Shown here piece after piece: positions 39,559 to 51,053 of a stretch of DNA of 64,000 nt. The notes beneath the pieces are model-generated. The model did no database searches. It had not been told where the DNA came from and saw only the letters and a list, made by a program, of their open reading frames with translations. Each line of letters opens with the position of its first letter. Within the stretch, counting starts at the first letter, position 1. Made by a program: the position numbers and the translations under genes. This DNA is from Zygnema cylindricum (taxonomy: Eukaryota; Streptophyta; Zygnematophyceae; Zygnematales; Zygnemataceae): NCBI GenBank assembly GCA_037447655.1, contig JBBHKE010002640.1, forward strand, positions 484,696-548,695, given 5' to 3'.

Positions 39559-40605
39559 TGCAACCTTAAGACCTCCATAGGACCTCAGAGTAAGCAGCTC
39601 ACACGAAGCCTCTAGGATAACCCTGACCCTTTTGTATTTTAGCACAAATAAATTCCACCATAGCAAACAAAAACTCTGACCACCTTCACCTTTGTGAAGG
39701 CAAGACTCCCCTGAGTCGATAGCAAAAAGAATCTCTGAATTCCCCTCAGCAGTAAGTTATGGAGGGTCAAAGTTGACCTTTAGTACAGAAGCTTTGTGGG
39801 AGAGAGGGTCCTATCTACCAATTTTTTCTAAGTCCTATCTCTCTCTAAAACTCTATCTACTGGTGTACGACACCAATCATATAACATTGCCGTACAAAAA
39901 AGTACAGCTGCTGGTGTACTTTATGCACGGATATTGTACGACATGGCCTAAATGTCGACACATGTCATATCCGGATTCCGTCTCGTAATACCCGGAGATG
40001 CCGCGATCCAATGTAATCGTGCCACGTGTCATCTGATGTGGCGATGACCACAAACCGTCGAGAATCTCTTCCGCGATCTCGGCTTTCTTTTCGGCCGTCC
40101 GATTGAATGCAAATTTCAATCGTAGCCGTCAAAAATGCTTGTGCGGTATTTGTATCGTAAAAAAAACAAAATGCGCCGAAATCCGTACGTTTACTTAACT
40201 CAATCTATGTATCTGTAAACATCGGCCGTTAAATGAATTTTCCTACGTGACAACATAAAAAAAAATATGAAACCCTATAGCATGTATCTTATTGTCAAGA
40301 CTTAACGCATAAGTCTACCGGCTATCGGCGTTCTGACGGTCGGAAGGTATCAAGATCAAATCCTAGTTTCGACATACTCCTTTTAGCAAATAAACCTACC
40401 TATCCGTAAATCAACTAATCAATTTTTTTGTAAACCTCTGGATAGCCTAGGTAGCCATGGCTCTAGCTTCCTCTCTAATTTCTCAGTGACTGCAACAAGT
40501 GTGGGAGTTCGAGAGAGAAGTTAGAGGCAGATTGCCTCGGCTTCTTTCTGTATTCCAATTTAGACCTAAAAAATAATAAAAGAACCATCGATTTCTACAC
40601 TCCCC
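39559..40605 (-). repeat. 3' LTR of the minus-strand Copia
   Basis: 1047 bp, similar in length and sequence to the LTR at 61564-62611. It retains a ~260-bp internal portion (about 40170-40432), with a tRNA B-box-like GATCAAATCC, that the element's own 5' LTR lacks. Confidence 0.82.
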
Positions 40606-43599
40606 TTATTTTCTAGTCAATCTTTAATTTCAGACCACACTTCTCCATGCAGAAAATTAGCTTAGGGGAAGGCACAGGTTTGGTCATCATATTTGCTACC
40701 ATCTCGCTATCTGGTCAGTACTCTAAACTTATTATTTTGTTTTCTAGTTTCTCTCTAACAAAGCTGAGTTTAATGTCCATGTGTTTAGCTTTAAAATGAT
40801 GTTTAGGATTGGCAGAAATATCGATTGCTGCCTGATTATCACAAATTTTTTTTTGCACACCACTCTTAAGGTGACCAAGCTCACCAAGCAAAGACTTGAT
40901 CCACATCAATTCTTTTGCAGATGAGCTAGAGGCCATATACTCAGCCTCCATGGTGGACTGAGCAATAACCTTTTGTTGTTTTATACTCCAACAGCAAGCC
41001 GCATCACCCACATAAAATATATATCCAGAAGTACATCTCCTCATCGGAGCATCACTATAACTGGCATCACTCTAAGTAGTAATGTCAATATTCTCCCCAC
41101 CCGAATGCAACTATAGATCCCTAGTTCCTATCAAATATCTAAGGACTCTCTTAGCTACCTCCCAATCCTTCTTAGTGGGAGCATTTAGACTTCTACTCAG
41201 CACTCATACAGCCGCAACTAAATCCGGCCGCGTACAATTCATAAAATAGATTAGGCTTCCCACTACTTAATGTAAGGAATAGTCTACATGAACTATTGTT
41301 CTTCAAGACTTAATTCCTCGTCTAAGACTATGACTTCTTCTTCCTCACTTCCCTCACTTCCCTTCTTTAACTCCATTGGAGTTGTACAACTATTAGTTTT
41401 ATCTATCTGAAATTTTTCCAGCATGGTCCCCATTGCTTCATTTTGAGTCAATCTCATAATCTTACTTTCTCGGTCTCTTTCTACTTGAATTCCCAAAATA
41501 TATTTTGCTTCCCCCATATCCCTCATTTCAAATCTCCCCTTAAAATCGATTTTCAATTTATTAATTTTTTTCATTGATTTACTTAAAACAAACAAATCAT
41601 CAACATAAATTGCAATGAATATAACACCTTCCTCATCTTCAAAAACATAGATTGAGTGATGTGAGCTGATCCGGATATATCCTAGACCGGTAAGAAACTC
41701 ATCAAGCTTGTTATTCCACTGTCGAGGCGCATGTTTCAAACCGTAAAGAGATTTAATCAGCCGGCATACCTTACTCTCCTCTCGTTCCTCCACAAATCCT
41801 TTAGGTTGTCGCATGAAGATCTTCTCTTCCAATTCTCCATGCAAAAAGGCTGTCTTGATGTCCATATAGTGCACCTCCATGTCTTTCGCTGCTGCTAAAC
41901 TGAGAAGTATGCGGACGGAGGGAAATTTGACGATCGGGGCAAAGGTTTACTCGTAGTCAATTCCTTCTTTCGATGTAAATCATTTTGCCACTAATCCGTC
42001 TTTGTAACGCTCAATGGTGTTATCCGGGTTCAGTTTTAATTTTAAAACCCACTTACAACCGATTGGTTTTCGGTTAGGTGGACAGTCCACCAGCTCTTAA
42101 GTATCGGCTGCAATAATTGAGGCCATCTCCTCATTGATGGGTGTCTTCCACCAGTTCTTTTCTGGACAAGTCATCGCCTCTCCATAAGTTTGAGGTTCAT
42201 CTTGATGAGATAGTTTAGTTACCTTGTTATTAACCTGTTTTTCTTGCAGTCTTTTGCTACTTCTCCTCCCCCCTTCAAAATCTGAGGCCGGAATAGATGG
42301 TTCTCGTGGATTCTTTCGAACAAACTCGGCTTCTCCCCTATCCCTTGATTCCGAATCAATTTCCACCACGTCTTTCGCTTCGGGTAGAGTTGTCACTGGA
42401 GTTTCCACAGCCGAGTCTTTTTCGGTCTGATTTGTACCTGCAAGATTGTCATCTTCTCTAAAACATAGATAGTTAGGAAGCTCAAAGTCATCGAAATTTT
42501 GTGACTCAAATCTGATTTTTAGTGACTTTGAATACTTGAAGGGATCCACAAACTTTCCTTAACCATAACTACTAGATGCTTTACTAAGATTATATCTTCC
42601 CTTTTTAGATCATAAACTCTATATCCTTTAACATCCTCACCATATCCTAATAAGTATCCCAGTTTTCCTTTAGGATCTAGCTTGGAATTAGACCGATCTG
42701 TATCTAGACTGAATAGTCCTTTAAGAGAGATATGTCTAGTTTTCAGCCGGTTCATCTCTCATAAGGTGTTTGATCTTTTATAGCTGAGGTAAGAACTCTA
42801 TTTTTGAGGTAATTAGCACAGTTCATTGCTTTTGCCCAAAACGTTTTTGCTATCTTTTTATCCGACAACATACTTCTAGCACTATCACTTAGTGTCCTAT
42901 TTAATCGTTTGGCTACCCCATTCTATTCCGGGTTTTCTGGAACTGTCTTTTGGTGTTGAACTCCATCTTCCCTCAAAAAATCCTCAAACTGGTTAGAAGT
43001 ATACTCGCCACCATTGTCACTCCTCACTCTCTTGATTGGAGTTTCATGGAGTTTTTCGCTCCATGCTTTATATTGTCTAAATCAATCGTGAGTTTGTGAT
43101 TTTTTTTTCAAAAAATACACCCTGGAATACCGTGACCAATCATCAAAGATAGTCATATTTAATCTCTTCCCCCAGGTGAGGGCACTTTGGCCGGTCCCCA
43201 AATATCTGTGTGTTCTAAATCTAGAATTTTTTCTCCCCTATAGGTGGCTGTTTTGGGAAAGGGCAATCTGTGTGCTTTACCTTGAGCACATCTACTAGAA
43301 TCACTTAGATTCTCACTCTCACTGAACTCAATTCCTTCCACCACTCCCATCTTTTTCATCTCTCTTAGCTTATCTAGATTCACATGCCGAAGCCTCTTAT
43401 GCTACATCATTATATCATGAACACCAGCATAATAAAGTTTCTTCTTTTCATTGCTTAAAATCAGCCTAAACATCCATTGGCTACCTTTTTAGCAGTGAAA
43501 TAAACTTCCTCCTCAAAACTAGCTGTAAATACTCCTTTCCTAGTGCTAGTATCAAAACCCTTATCATCTAATACAGACGTAGAAATGAGGTTTTTGTTC
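40606..43599 (-). pseudogene. Copia pol remnant (IN, RT, RNase H)
   Basis: In transcript order: gag-pre-integrase (43652-43461, ISTSVLDDKGFDTST), integrase zinc region and start of the core (43383-43159, CAQGKAHRLPFPKTA and HTDIWGP), integrase C-terminal part (42755-42519, LGYLLGYGEDVKGYRVYD), linker and RT start (42549-42097, EAMTCPEKNWWKTPINEEM), and RT core (41880-41293, MDIKTAFLHGELEEKIFM and the catalytic YVDD). RNase H (41044-40715) contains CCWSIKQQKVIAQSTMEAEY. Frameshifts and stops separate the pieces, so it cannot make a polyprotein. Relatives are at 56310-58640 and 59597-61563. Confidence 0.9.
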
Positions 43600-44228
43600 A
43601 GCAAAAAGAATCTTGAATTTGCTCCCCTGAGCAGTAAGTTATGGAGGGTCAAAGTTCACCTTTTGTACAGAAGCTCTCTGGGAGAGAAGGTTCTATCTAC
43701 CAATTTTTTCTAAGTCATATCTCTCTCTAAAAATCTATCTTCTGGTGTATGCCACCAATCATATTACACTGCTGTACAAAAAAGTACAGCTGCCGGTGTA
43801 CTTTATGTACGGATATTGTACGACATGGCCTAAATGTCAACACATGTCATATCCGAATTCGGTCTCATAATCCCTGGAGATGCCGAGATCCAACGTAATC
43901 GTGGGACGTGTCATCCGATGTGGCGATGACCACAAACTGTTGAGAATCTCTTGCGCGATCTGGACTTTCTTTTCGGCCGTCCGATTGAATGCAGATTTCA
44001 ATCGTAGCCGTCGTAAATGCTTGTACGGTATTTGTTTCGTAAATGAAAAAAAATGGGCGTAAACCTCTGGATAGCCTAGGTAGCCATGGCTTTAGCTTCC
44101 TCTCCCACTTCCCAGTGACTGCAACAAGTGTGGGAGTTGGAGAGAGAAGTTAGAGGCAGACTGCCTCGGCTTCTTTCTGTATTCCAATTTAGACGTAGAA
44201 AATAATAAAAGAACCATCGATTTCTACA
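43600..44228 (-). repeat. Truncated 5' LTR of the minus-strand Copia
   Basis: Matches 39722-40605 except for the missing ~260 bp. It ends abruptly at AGCAAAAAGAATC, where it joins the pol sequence. Confidence 0.82.
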
Positions 44229-44488
44229 CGTACAATATTAAATCTCGTGCTGTACGAACTAAAGGTAAAGTGACATCATAGGGTAGCAATGACGTCGGAT
44301 AATTTTGAATTGTTATGAATTGTTTGAGCGTCCCCTTTTGCAACTATAGTTAAAAACACCGTATATCAATATAACGGTTTATAATATGTTCGTCACTTAA
44401 AGCCATAATTGTTCAAATCACGCGATTTTTTAATTTTTTCAATTTTTACGTATTATTTGTGACTTTTGAAAAAAACACAACAACACTT

Positions 44489-45960
44489 TGTCATCCCGCA
44501 TCACGGCGGCGCACCAAATTATATATATTTACATGGTAATGGTCCTTAATATAAAGGACGCCACACTAATTTACTCATGGGGATATTTCGGTGGCGACAG
44601 GACCGTACAGATTTTTTTCCGACGCCGTGAAACCCGCGGACGTTTTAGATTTTGTCCGCGAAGTCGTCAGCTGCCGAAATTTACGCGAACCGATGTGGTT
44701 TGTTGTCCGAGAATTTTGGCGAACCGACATACTTCGTCGGCCGAAATTTTCGCGACCAAGTTTGAATCGATGTACGGACGGTCGCGAACCCAAACATCAA
44801 CTCCAAATAATGTCGACGCCAGCGCGGATTCGAACGCAAATCTACGTCCACGAAAGATGCAGACAAATGGATGATTCGGATGCGAACTACACCCGTCGAC
44901 GCTAATTGGTCCATTTTAAGTCGTGGACCCTTGGAGGTCGCACGCATTTACATGTAGCATAGGAAGGGTATTTATCCGTAGGCTGTAGATTTTGTAATGT
45001 AAGGCAGACAATTCTGGTCGCCTATTGGCCAGAATCCAAACTAGGCGCAGGCAACTACATAGAACACATGTATTTGCAGTAGGTTAGGCGCTCAGCTGTA
45101 GACTTCATACTTAGCAAATTTTAGGAGAATTCTGTGCTCACATTTTCAAGAGCACAGGAATTCTCATTTTGGAAGATTTGACCTAAACTTTGAGGAATTT
45201 TTTTGTGAAATTGTCAGGATAGTTTTAGTGTCTATTTTTCTGGTCATTAAGTGTTCTGCTGCTTAGCTCTTACTTTCTTTCTCTGTAAACATGCCCTACA
45301 AATTAATCTACACGGCTCACGCCGAAGCCTAACCGGTTTCCCTTCACTTCTTCTCGCGTCCTATCAAGTGGATTGCTGCTCGGTCTTCTATCTCAGGCTG
45401 TTGCTAAACCTTGGATTGTGATTGGATAGTTTTGGGTTTGCTTGTGTGGTTCTCTTGGGAATGGTGAATTAGGGTTGACTTTCATTATTTGTTTCGCTTA
45501 TGGTAAGATTTGCTCGCAGTTTTCCATATTTTCAGTCTAAGTGTTGTGATATTTGGGTTAGATCTTTACTGATTGAACTCCTGTAAGGAATAAAAACTGA
45601 CCAAGGAGCCTAGTGGCTATCCATTGGCATAATATTTATATACTCTTGAAATTGTCACTTTCTATTACGTGTAATTTGGCATTGTCGGTCTTGCTTTAAT
45701 TTATGCGATTTGACATTGTCAGTGTGATGCTATTTTCCACAATTTTACGTTGACATTTTTTCTATATTCTCTACAATTTAAGATTGCCAGTTTTTCTCTA
45801 TTTTCTTCGATTTGAATTTTTCATTATTTTTGTGTGTGTGTGTGGGAGTAATTGGATAATAGATCCTTGTATTTAGGAATATTTTTCTAAGTTGTACTTG
45901 TTTTAAAAAAAAAGAAAAAAAAACTAAAAATAAATAAATCTATATCTAGTTTTGCAATTT
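44489..45960 (+). repeat. 5' LTR of the Gypsy element
   Basis: Starts TGTCATCCCGCATCACGG and matches 54316 onward. Its 3' boundary is uncertain: the LTR end seen on the other side (GTTTATCATAATCTTTGTCACATGC) is not present here, and no primer site could be identified. Confidence 0.7.
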
Positions 45961-47037
45961 TTCATTATTGTTTGCTTGTTAGTTGACATAATTATCTCCT
46001 TGGGTAGTTTTCGGCCGAGATTATACTACACTAATTTGCGTATTTGGGGTTTTCTTGCTAGATCGTTGTTGATCGGAGGCATCAATCCTTTGCATTTTGA
46101 CATACCTAACGAAAGAGTAGAGATTGTTGTTCTACAACCACCGGTGCAGGTGGAGGAGCAGTAGTAGTAGTAGAAGTAGACATGATACACTCTCAGAAGC
46201 TATCATGAATCCTACCAAACAGCTATTCTTAAGTGCTCACCAATTCTTATACAAGCATCCAAACCTCACAAAACTCTATCAGAATATAGAGTAGCATAAA
46301 CACTAATAACTCCCAAAGTTATAGCACAATTGACCTTTATAGTCGGGCAGAGCGTGGCATAGTGCTGATACGCGTGCCCTAATAGGCTACTAACTAAGTT
46401 GGTAATTGAGCTGTGGTGTCTGCTCGACAATTTGGAGTGGAGATAGTGGAGCTGATTCGTTTTTAGGAGCTCTGCAAAACACTGGTTGGAGCGAACAATC
46501 GTAGTTCACCCTTGGCAATCACCAGATCTCTAAGAGTGGTTTGTAAGTTCACGATGCCTTGAGAGTGCAGGCGCGTGTCAAGATAGTTGTTGATCGTTTA
46601 GAGGGTACGTGAGTGGATTGGGTTCACCTGGACCTAATTGTATTGAGCATTTGCACTGTCCACGCTTTCCATGCTTGCCATCTGGCCGTGAGTGGCCTTG
46701 TGTTTTTCTTGTTGTCTGTTTGGCGTGGAATTTTATTGTTAGATCTGGCCGTTGGTGGCCTTGGATAGAACTATTTTCTGCCTGTGGAGCTTTAGATCTG
46801 CACCTCCGGGTGCTTGTTAAGCAAGTTTCCGCCTTTATAGATCTGGCCCTTTGGCCTTGCCCAATCGTTTGCAGGGTAGAGGTTTCGGTAAAATCGACCT
46901 CTTGACTAGATCTGGCCATCGTGGCCTTGTTAAAGACTGTTTCAGATTCTTGCCTACGTATGTGGTATGGTTTAGCATTTGTTGCACCTCGTATACGGCG
47001 TATCCATCAACAGATTTGTTTATTATCTCAGTTATTT
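45961..47037 (+). other. Gypsy leader with four GGCC-N-GGCC motifs
   Basis: Untranslated region between LTR and gag. From about 46675 to 46925 the motif (G)ATCTGGCC-(5-6 nt)-TGGCCTTG occurs four times (near 46680, 46745, 46842 and 46912). Each can fold as a small GGCC/GGCC hairpin. Leader hairpins with palindromic features are used by retroelements for RNA dimerisation or packaging; that role here is inference. Confidence 0.5.
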
Positions 47038-48460
47038 TTATGCCCACTGATTGGGATAATCTTGACCACTCATACGGATCTACACGTAGTGGTGGAACTT
47101 TCCGTTCATCAAATTTCGATCAATCGAATTTATCAAATTCGGTTCCTTTGACGTTAAGTCCTTTAATCGAATCTAGAGCGTCTTCTACTTGTTCAGATTT
47201 AACCACTGTCTCATCTTTGTCATCCATTTTTTCCACGCTATTTGTGGAAGAGGTGGATAACGAAAAGGAACCCGATTCAGATTTTCTTTCTTTTTGGTCT
47301 CCGTTAGCACCGATTCAGGCTTTGAATTCGACTAACTCGTCTCTTTTGATGGCCTCCACATCGGAGGGCACTCTTGGTAAACTTCAATTATGCTTTTCTA
47401 GAATGAAGGATACTATGAGTTTATCTCATTTTCGAATGCTATTTGACACTGAAATGCGAGATCTAGCTTTTTGTTATCAAGATAGATTTGACATGCGTGT
47501 CGCTTTCTCCCTTCTTGGGCGTTACCTTTGCGGGTCCGCCCTTACCTTATATTCCCGCAAGTATGATGGCATACTTGCGATGAATGAATATTCTCCACAG
47601 TTTGCTGGTACGCTTGATGATTTAGGTCAAGCATAAATTCTTTATCAAGCTGCTATTCCCGAGGTCTTAGATGCGCTTGGAAATGTTCTTTACCCGGCGG
47701 TGGCGGAGGTTCCCCACCAATATGCCATTGGAGCTCGAGCCGCCGTCCCGGCACAACCCGGGATGACAATTTCGTTATGAGACCCTCTCACCATAATGTT
47801 TAATTTATTACAAGAAGGGTATCGCATGCAAAATCATGTCCAAGTTAAGGAATTAATGAATCTTGAGCGTAAACTGGGCAAAATTGCCCCCCCTTTACGA
47901 GCCCGCATGGTGACCTTGCGGGAAGCGTTGCCCGATTTGATATCATTTGCCAAAGCTGTCCAAAAGTTTGTTGGACAGTTTCCTTTACAGTCAAAGAAAT
48001 TTATTCAAAGCCACCTTACCCAAACATACGGTCTCAAATTTACGTTCGACCAGGCAGCTCAATACGTTGTAGAATACGAGATGACAAATTGTTGGTGGGA
48101 GGCCCACGATCGACCAAAAGCCCCTCAAAAAGAGCCTAACCCTTTCAATTCACCAAATCTTCGTAACTTGGGGCCAAATAATCGGCCACTAAGGGTCCCC
48201 ACTATGGGAACCCCACCAAATCAACCATCCAATCGGATTTGTTTCCGATGTGGCAAGACTGGGCATGATGCTCGGATGTGCCCAGATAAATCTGCGACCT
48301 GTACACACTGCAAAGAGGCTGGCCACTTTTGTGTATCGTTGTCACATCAAAAACTCTAAATTTTCATATCAAAATCAGATTCGAAATGGTGGCATACCAG
48401 CTAGATCTGCCAAAGTAGTCCAACCAGTTAAACTTAGAAAAAAACTCTCCACCTAAAGTG
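47038..48460 (+). pseudogene. Gypsy gag with zinc knuckles
   Basis: The gag frame starts with MPTDWDNLDHSYGS (47038; an upstream in-frame Met lies at 46851) and runs to 47636. It continues in another frame at 47796-48359 and ends with a perfect CCHC knuckle CFRCGKTGHDARMC (CX2CX4HX4C). A second knuckle starts CTHCKEAGHF, but its last Cys falls in a neighbouring frame, indicating a small indel at about 48330. The capsid-like region is recognisable mainly by position. Confidence 0.8.
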
Positions 48461-48877
48461 TCTCGGAGAGAAAAAGTGAGAGAGGAAATGCAAACTCAAG
48501 TGGCCGCTATGATCAAAGACCACTTTGCAGCCCTTATGGCTCAAATGAAATCGCCGACTCACCTAACTGGTATGGCTCGTACAGTTGTCCACCTTCCCAC
48601 GCTAGCAGGTCGAGTTGTATGAGATTCAAAAATTAAAAAGCGGGCAACCATGTTTGACAAGGGGACAGTTGATCACAATCGCGAGGGTAAACAGTCTAGC
48701 ACACGTCCACTATCATCATTTTCCAAAGAAACCGCAACCAATTTACCCGAAATAGCTTCCACCATCACGGCAGAAGCACTCACTTTTCTTGACCGCTCCA
48801 TTCAGGACAACCATAGGGTTAAGGAAAGATTATGCATGTTGTCTACTATGATTTCCGATTGACCCAACCTAAAATCT

Positions 48878-49444
48878 ATGGTGACATCTATCCCATTTGC
48901 AGCATTACATGCTTTACAAATGAACCGTAATCTTGACGCTCTTAGGCCTATCTCTATCGATGAGCGTAGTTCACCTGACCTACACATCAGTTTTCTAGAT
49001 AATGGGAAGGGTGCATTTTCAGTCAATGGTGTCATACCGTCATTACCACTTATGGACACCGGTGCAAAACCAATTATTTTGGGGTCATTTTTTGCACTGA
49101 AACTAGGTCTGACAGCTGATAAACTTTAGTCCACTTCCACACGTTTACTCACATCAGCGGGAACAACCGAACGGGTTTTGGGCATTACGGAGGATCCACT
49201 CTGTTTTAGGTTTCAAAATGATACAAAATCTGATTTTGCAGAAGTTCGCGCTCACGCATTGGTCACCAAATGTATGGATTACGAGTGTTTAGTGGGGCAA
49301 GACGTGATTTTCAGAGTTGGAGGCGGCATTGATATGTACGATCAGACTTTTTCCTACCGTCCTACCAATTATCCGGAAAAGAAAATTTGTCTCCCTCTAA
49401 TTTCAGCACGCCAATCCATGCCGATTATGGCTCACGGAGCCTAA
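48878..49444 (+). pseudogene. Gypsy aspartic protease
   Basis: Contains the active-site motif MDTGAKPII. The downstream part (YECLVGQDVIFRVGGGIDMYD) is typical of Gypsy protease C-termini. One in-frame TAG (about 49127) separates the two halves. The enzyme would cut the Gag-Pol precursor. Confidence 0.82.
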
Positions 49445-49645
49445 TCTGTCCCTGCTTATTCCGGAAATTCGGTGGGATTTGAAATTTTTCATTCACTTTC
49501 CGCAGAGGAAATTTTGCCCGACAGTCCTTCTTTGTCTGAACTTTTCAATAATCTAGGTTTTATTATTGATTCTCGCGAGTTTGATCACATCTACATACAC
49601 ACACTTGAGATTCCTTTATTGCGGGTTCCACCTCTGCCTGTTATT

Positions 49646-49765
49646 TGAAACTCTGAGACCTCCATAAGTCCTCAGAGTGGACAGCTTCCAAGAAGCCTCT
49701 AGGATAATCCTGACCCCTTTGTGTTTAAGCAAAAATAACTGCCACCCTGGCAGACAAAAACTCTG
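49646..49765 (-). repeat. Copia LTR fragment embedded in the Gypsy element
   Basis: TGAAACTCTGAGACCTCCAT...GACAAAAACTCTG is the terminal ~120 bp of the Copia LTR in minus orientation; compare 39559-39680 and the reverse complement of 62490-62611. It begins exactly at the LTR terminus (TG) and ends inside the LTR. It lies where the N-terminal part of the methyltransferase, with cofactor motif I, would be expected. Confidence 0.85.
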
Positions 49766-50690
49766 TACTCTCATGCATTCGCAACGGATTACTTATTAAA
49801 CAATACTACTCAGTTGACATTGACCCTTTAGCTCGGAAAGCCCAAACACACCACTGTAATCTTTTACACGGACAATATCCACATCTTTTCCCTAAATCTG
49901 CCTTTGCTCACATGCATGGAGCATTACCTCAAGATATTCGTTTGATAGGAAACCAACACCTTCTCGATGTGGAACCAATCGATCTTCTCTTTGCCGGTTG
50001 GGAGTGTCACGGAATGTCACGAGCAGGCAAAGGTCTCGGCTTAGCTGATCCCCGCACCAAATTATTCTTTGAATTACTTTGTATCATGCATTTTTTGCAT
50101 TCTTTCGATCGCCCATTGGGATATATTTTGGAAAATGTGGCAGCCTATAACGATCCTCGACCTACAGTGTTAGCTGATTACAAACGGATAGAAGCATTAA
50201 TTGGTTCTCCTCTTATCATTGATGCCGCTCGCCACGGGTTCTTAGCTCCTCGGGTCCGATCTAAATGGACCAACTTGATTGATATTAGACGCCTTAGAGA
50301 AAGAAATCTTTGTGTGAGACCCCCTTTTACAGATATTCAGACTGCACTTCTTCCTTTTCAGAAAGTCTAAACTTGTCTGCAGCCTGATCACCCGCCGAAT
50401 TACAACATTAACGTCTCAGGCCAACCACTCAAAGTTCTCCCCACTCTAGTGTTTTATCCACACTCTCACGCTTTCTCTGGTGATGGGCCCGACCTGCTCA
50501 GAAATATTCGCACAGGCGGCCTAGATGAACGTACAGGCACAAAACGGAAACACCTTATGCTGCCCATGGTCTCACAGAACGAGAGCGCTCTATCTTTTTA
50601 GGTCGTGTCATGGACCCTCAATCCCTCTCATTTGTCTTAGGCCTCGGATTTGCAGCAGGTCGTTACGCACAAACTCATCCGTCTCAACCA
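49766..50690 (+). pseudogene. Retrotransposon-encoded cytosine-5 DNA methyltransferase
   Basis: C5-methyltransferases transfer methyl from S-adenosylmethionine to cytosine in DNA. Motif II/III-like YSVDIDPLARKA is at about 49803-49840. Motif IV with the catalytic Cys is WECHGMSRAGKG at 49999-50034 (Cys codon 50005-50007). Motif VI ENV is at 50131-50139 (YILENV), and a motif VIII-like APRVRSKWTNL at about 50240. Further on are YPHSHAFSG, GGLDERTGTKRKHLM (motif IX-like) and LGRVMDPQSLSFVLG (motif X-like). The ATG at 49912 is internal; the frame reads through from at least 49766. Motif I is not visible and lies upstream, where the Copia LTR fragment sits. An in-frame TAA (50368) and a later frameshift also break it. 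Glu replaces the usual Pro before the Cys. It continues in frame toward RT, so it was part of Pol. DNMT-bearing Gypsy elements are known from charophyte algae. Confidence 0.85.
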
Positions 50691-51053
50691 GCTGGGGGGG
50701 GGAATGCACCACCAATTTCTAAACACATTGTCACCCTTAGAGGGACACCTTCTCAATTTTTCCTCTTCCCATCCTCTATAAAACCTTCTCCTGATGTCAC
50801 AATCTACGATTTCTTGAACCCTAGCCACATGTCATGGTCCATTCCGTCATATACAGCTGCCCAATATGCTCCCTTTTGTCATATGTCAACACCATCTGCT
50901 CCCTCTAGTCATATGTCAACACCTCCTCATTGGACTGCAGCCTTTCCTTCTCGCAGCTAGCACCATTGGACAAACTGCTTACAGGAAACACCGGTTGTTT
51001 ACTCATTAGGTCAGTCACTTATCGCGGATGAACAACTAGCTTTTGCACAAGCT

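Larger units (their letters stand above)
39559..44228 (-). mobile_element. Copia LTR retrotransposon, minus strand, internally deleted
   Basis: 4.67 kb. The 3' LTR (39559-40605) and a truncated 5' LTR (43600-44228) share long near-identical stretches. They begin on the minus strand with TGTAGAAATCGATGG, preceded at the 3' side by the purine tract AATAAGGGGAG. The internal region carries integrase, reverse transcriptase and RNase H of the Copia order. The inner end of the 5' LTR, primer site, gag and protease are gone, joined straight to the gag-pre-integrase domain. No matching 5-bp target duplication was found (CGATT against CGTAC). Confidence 0.88.
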
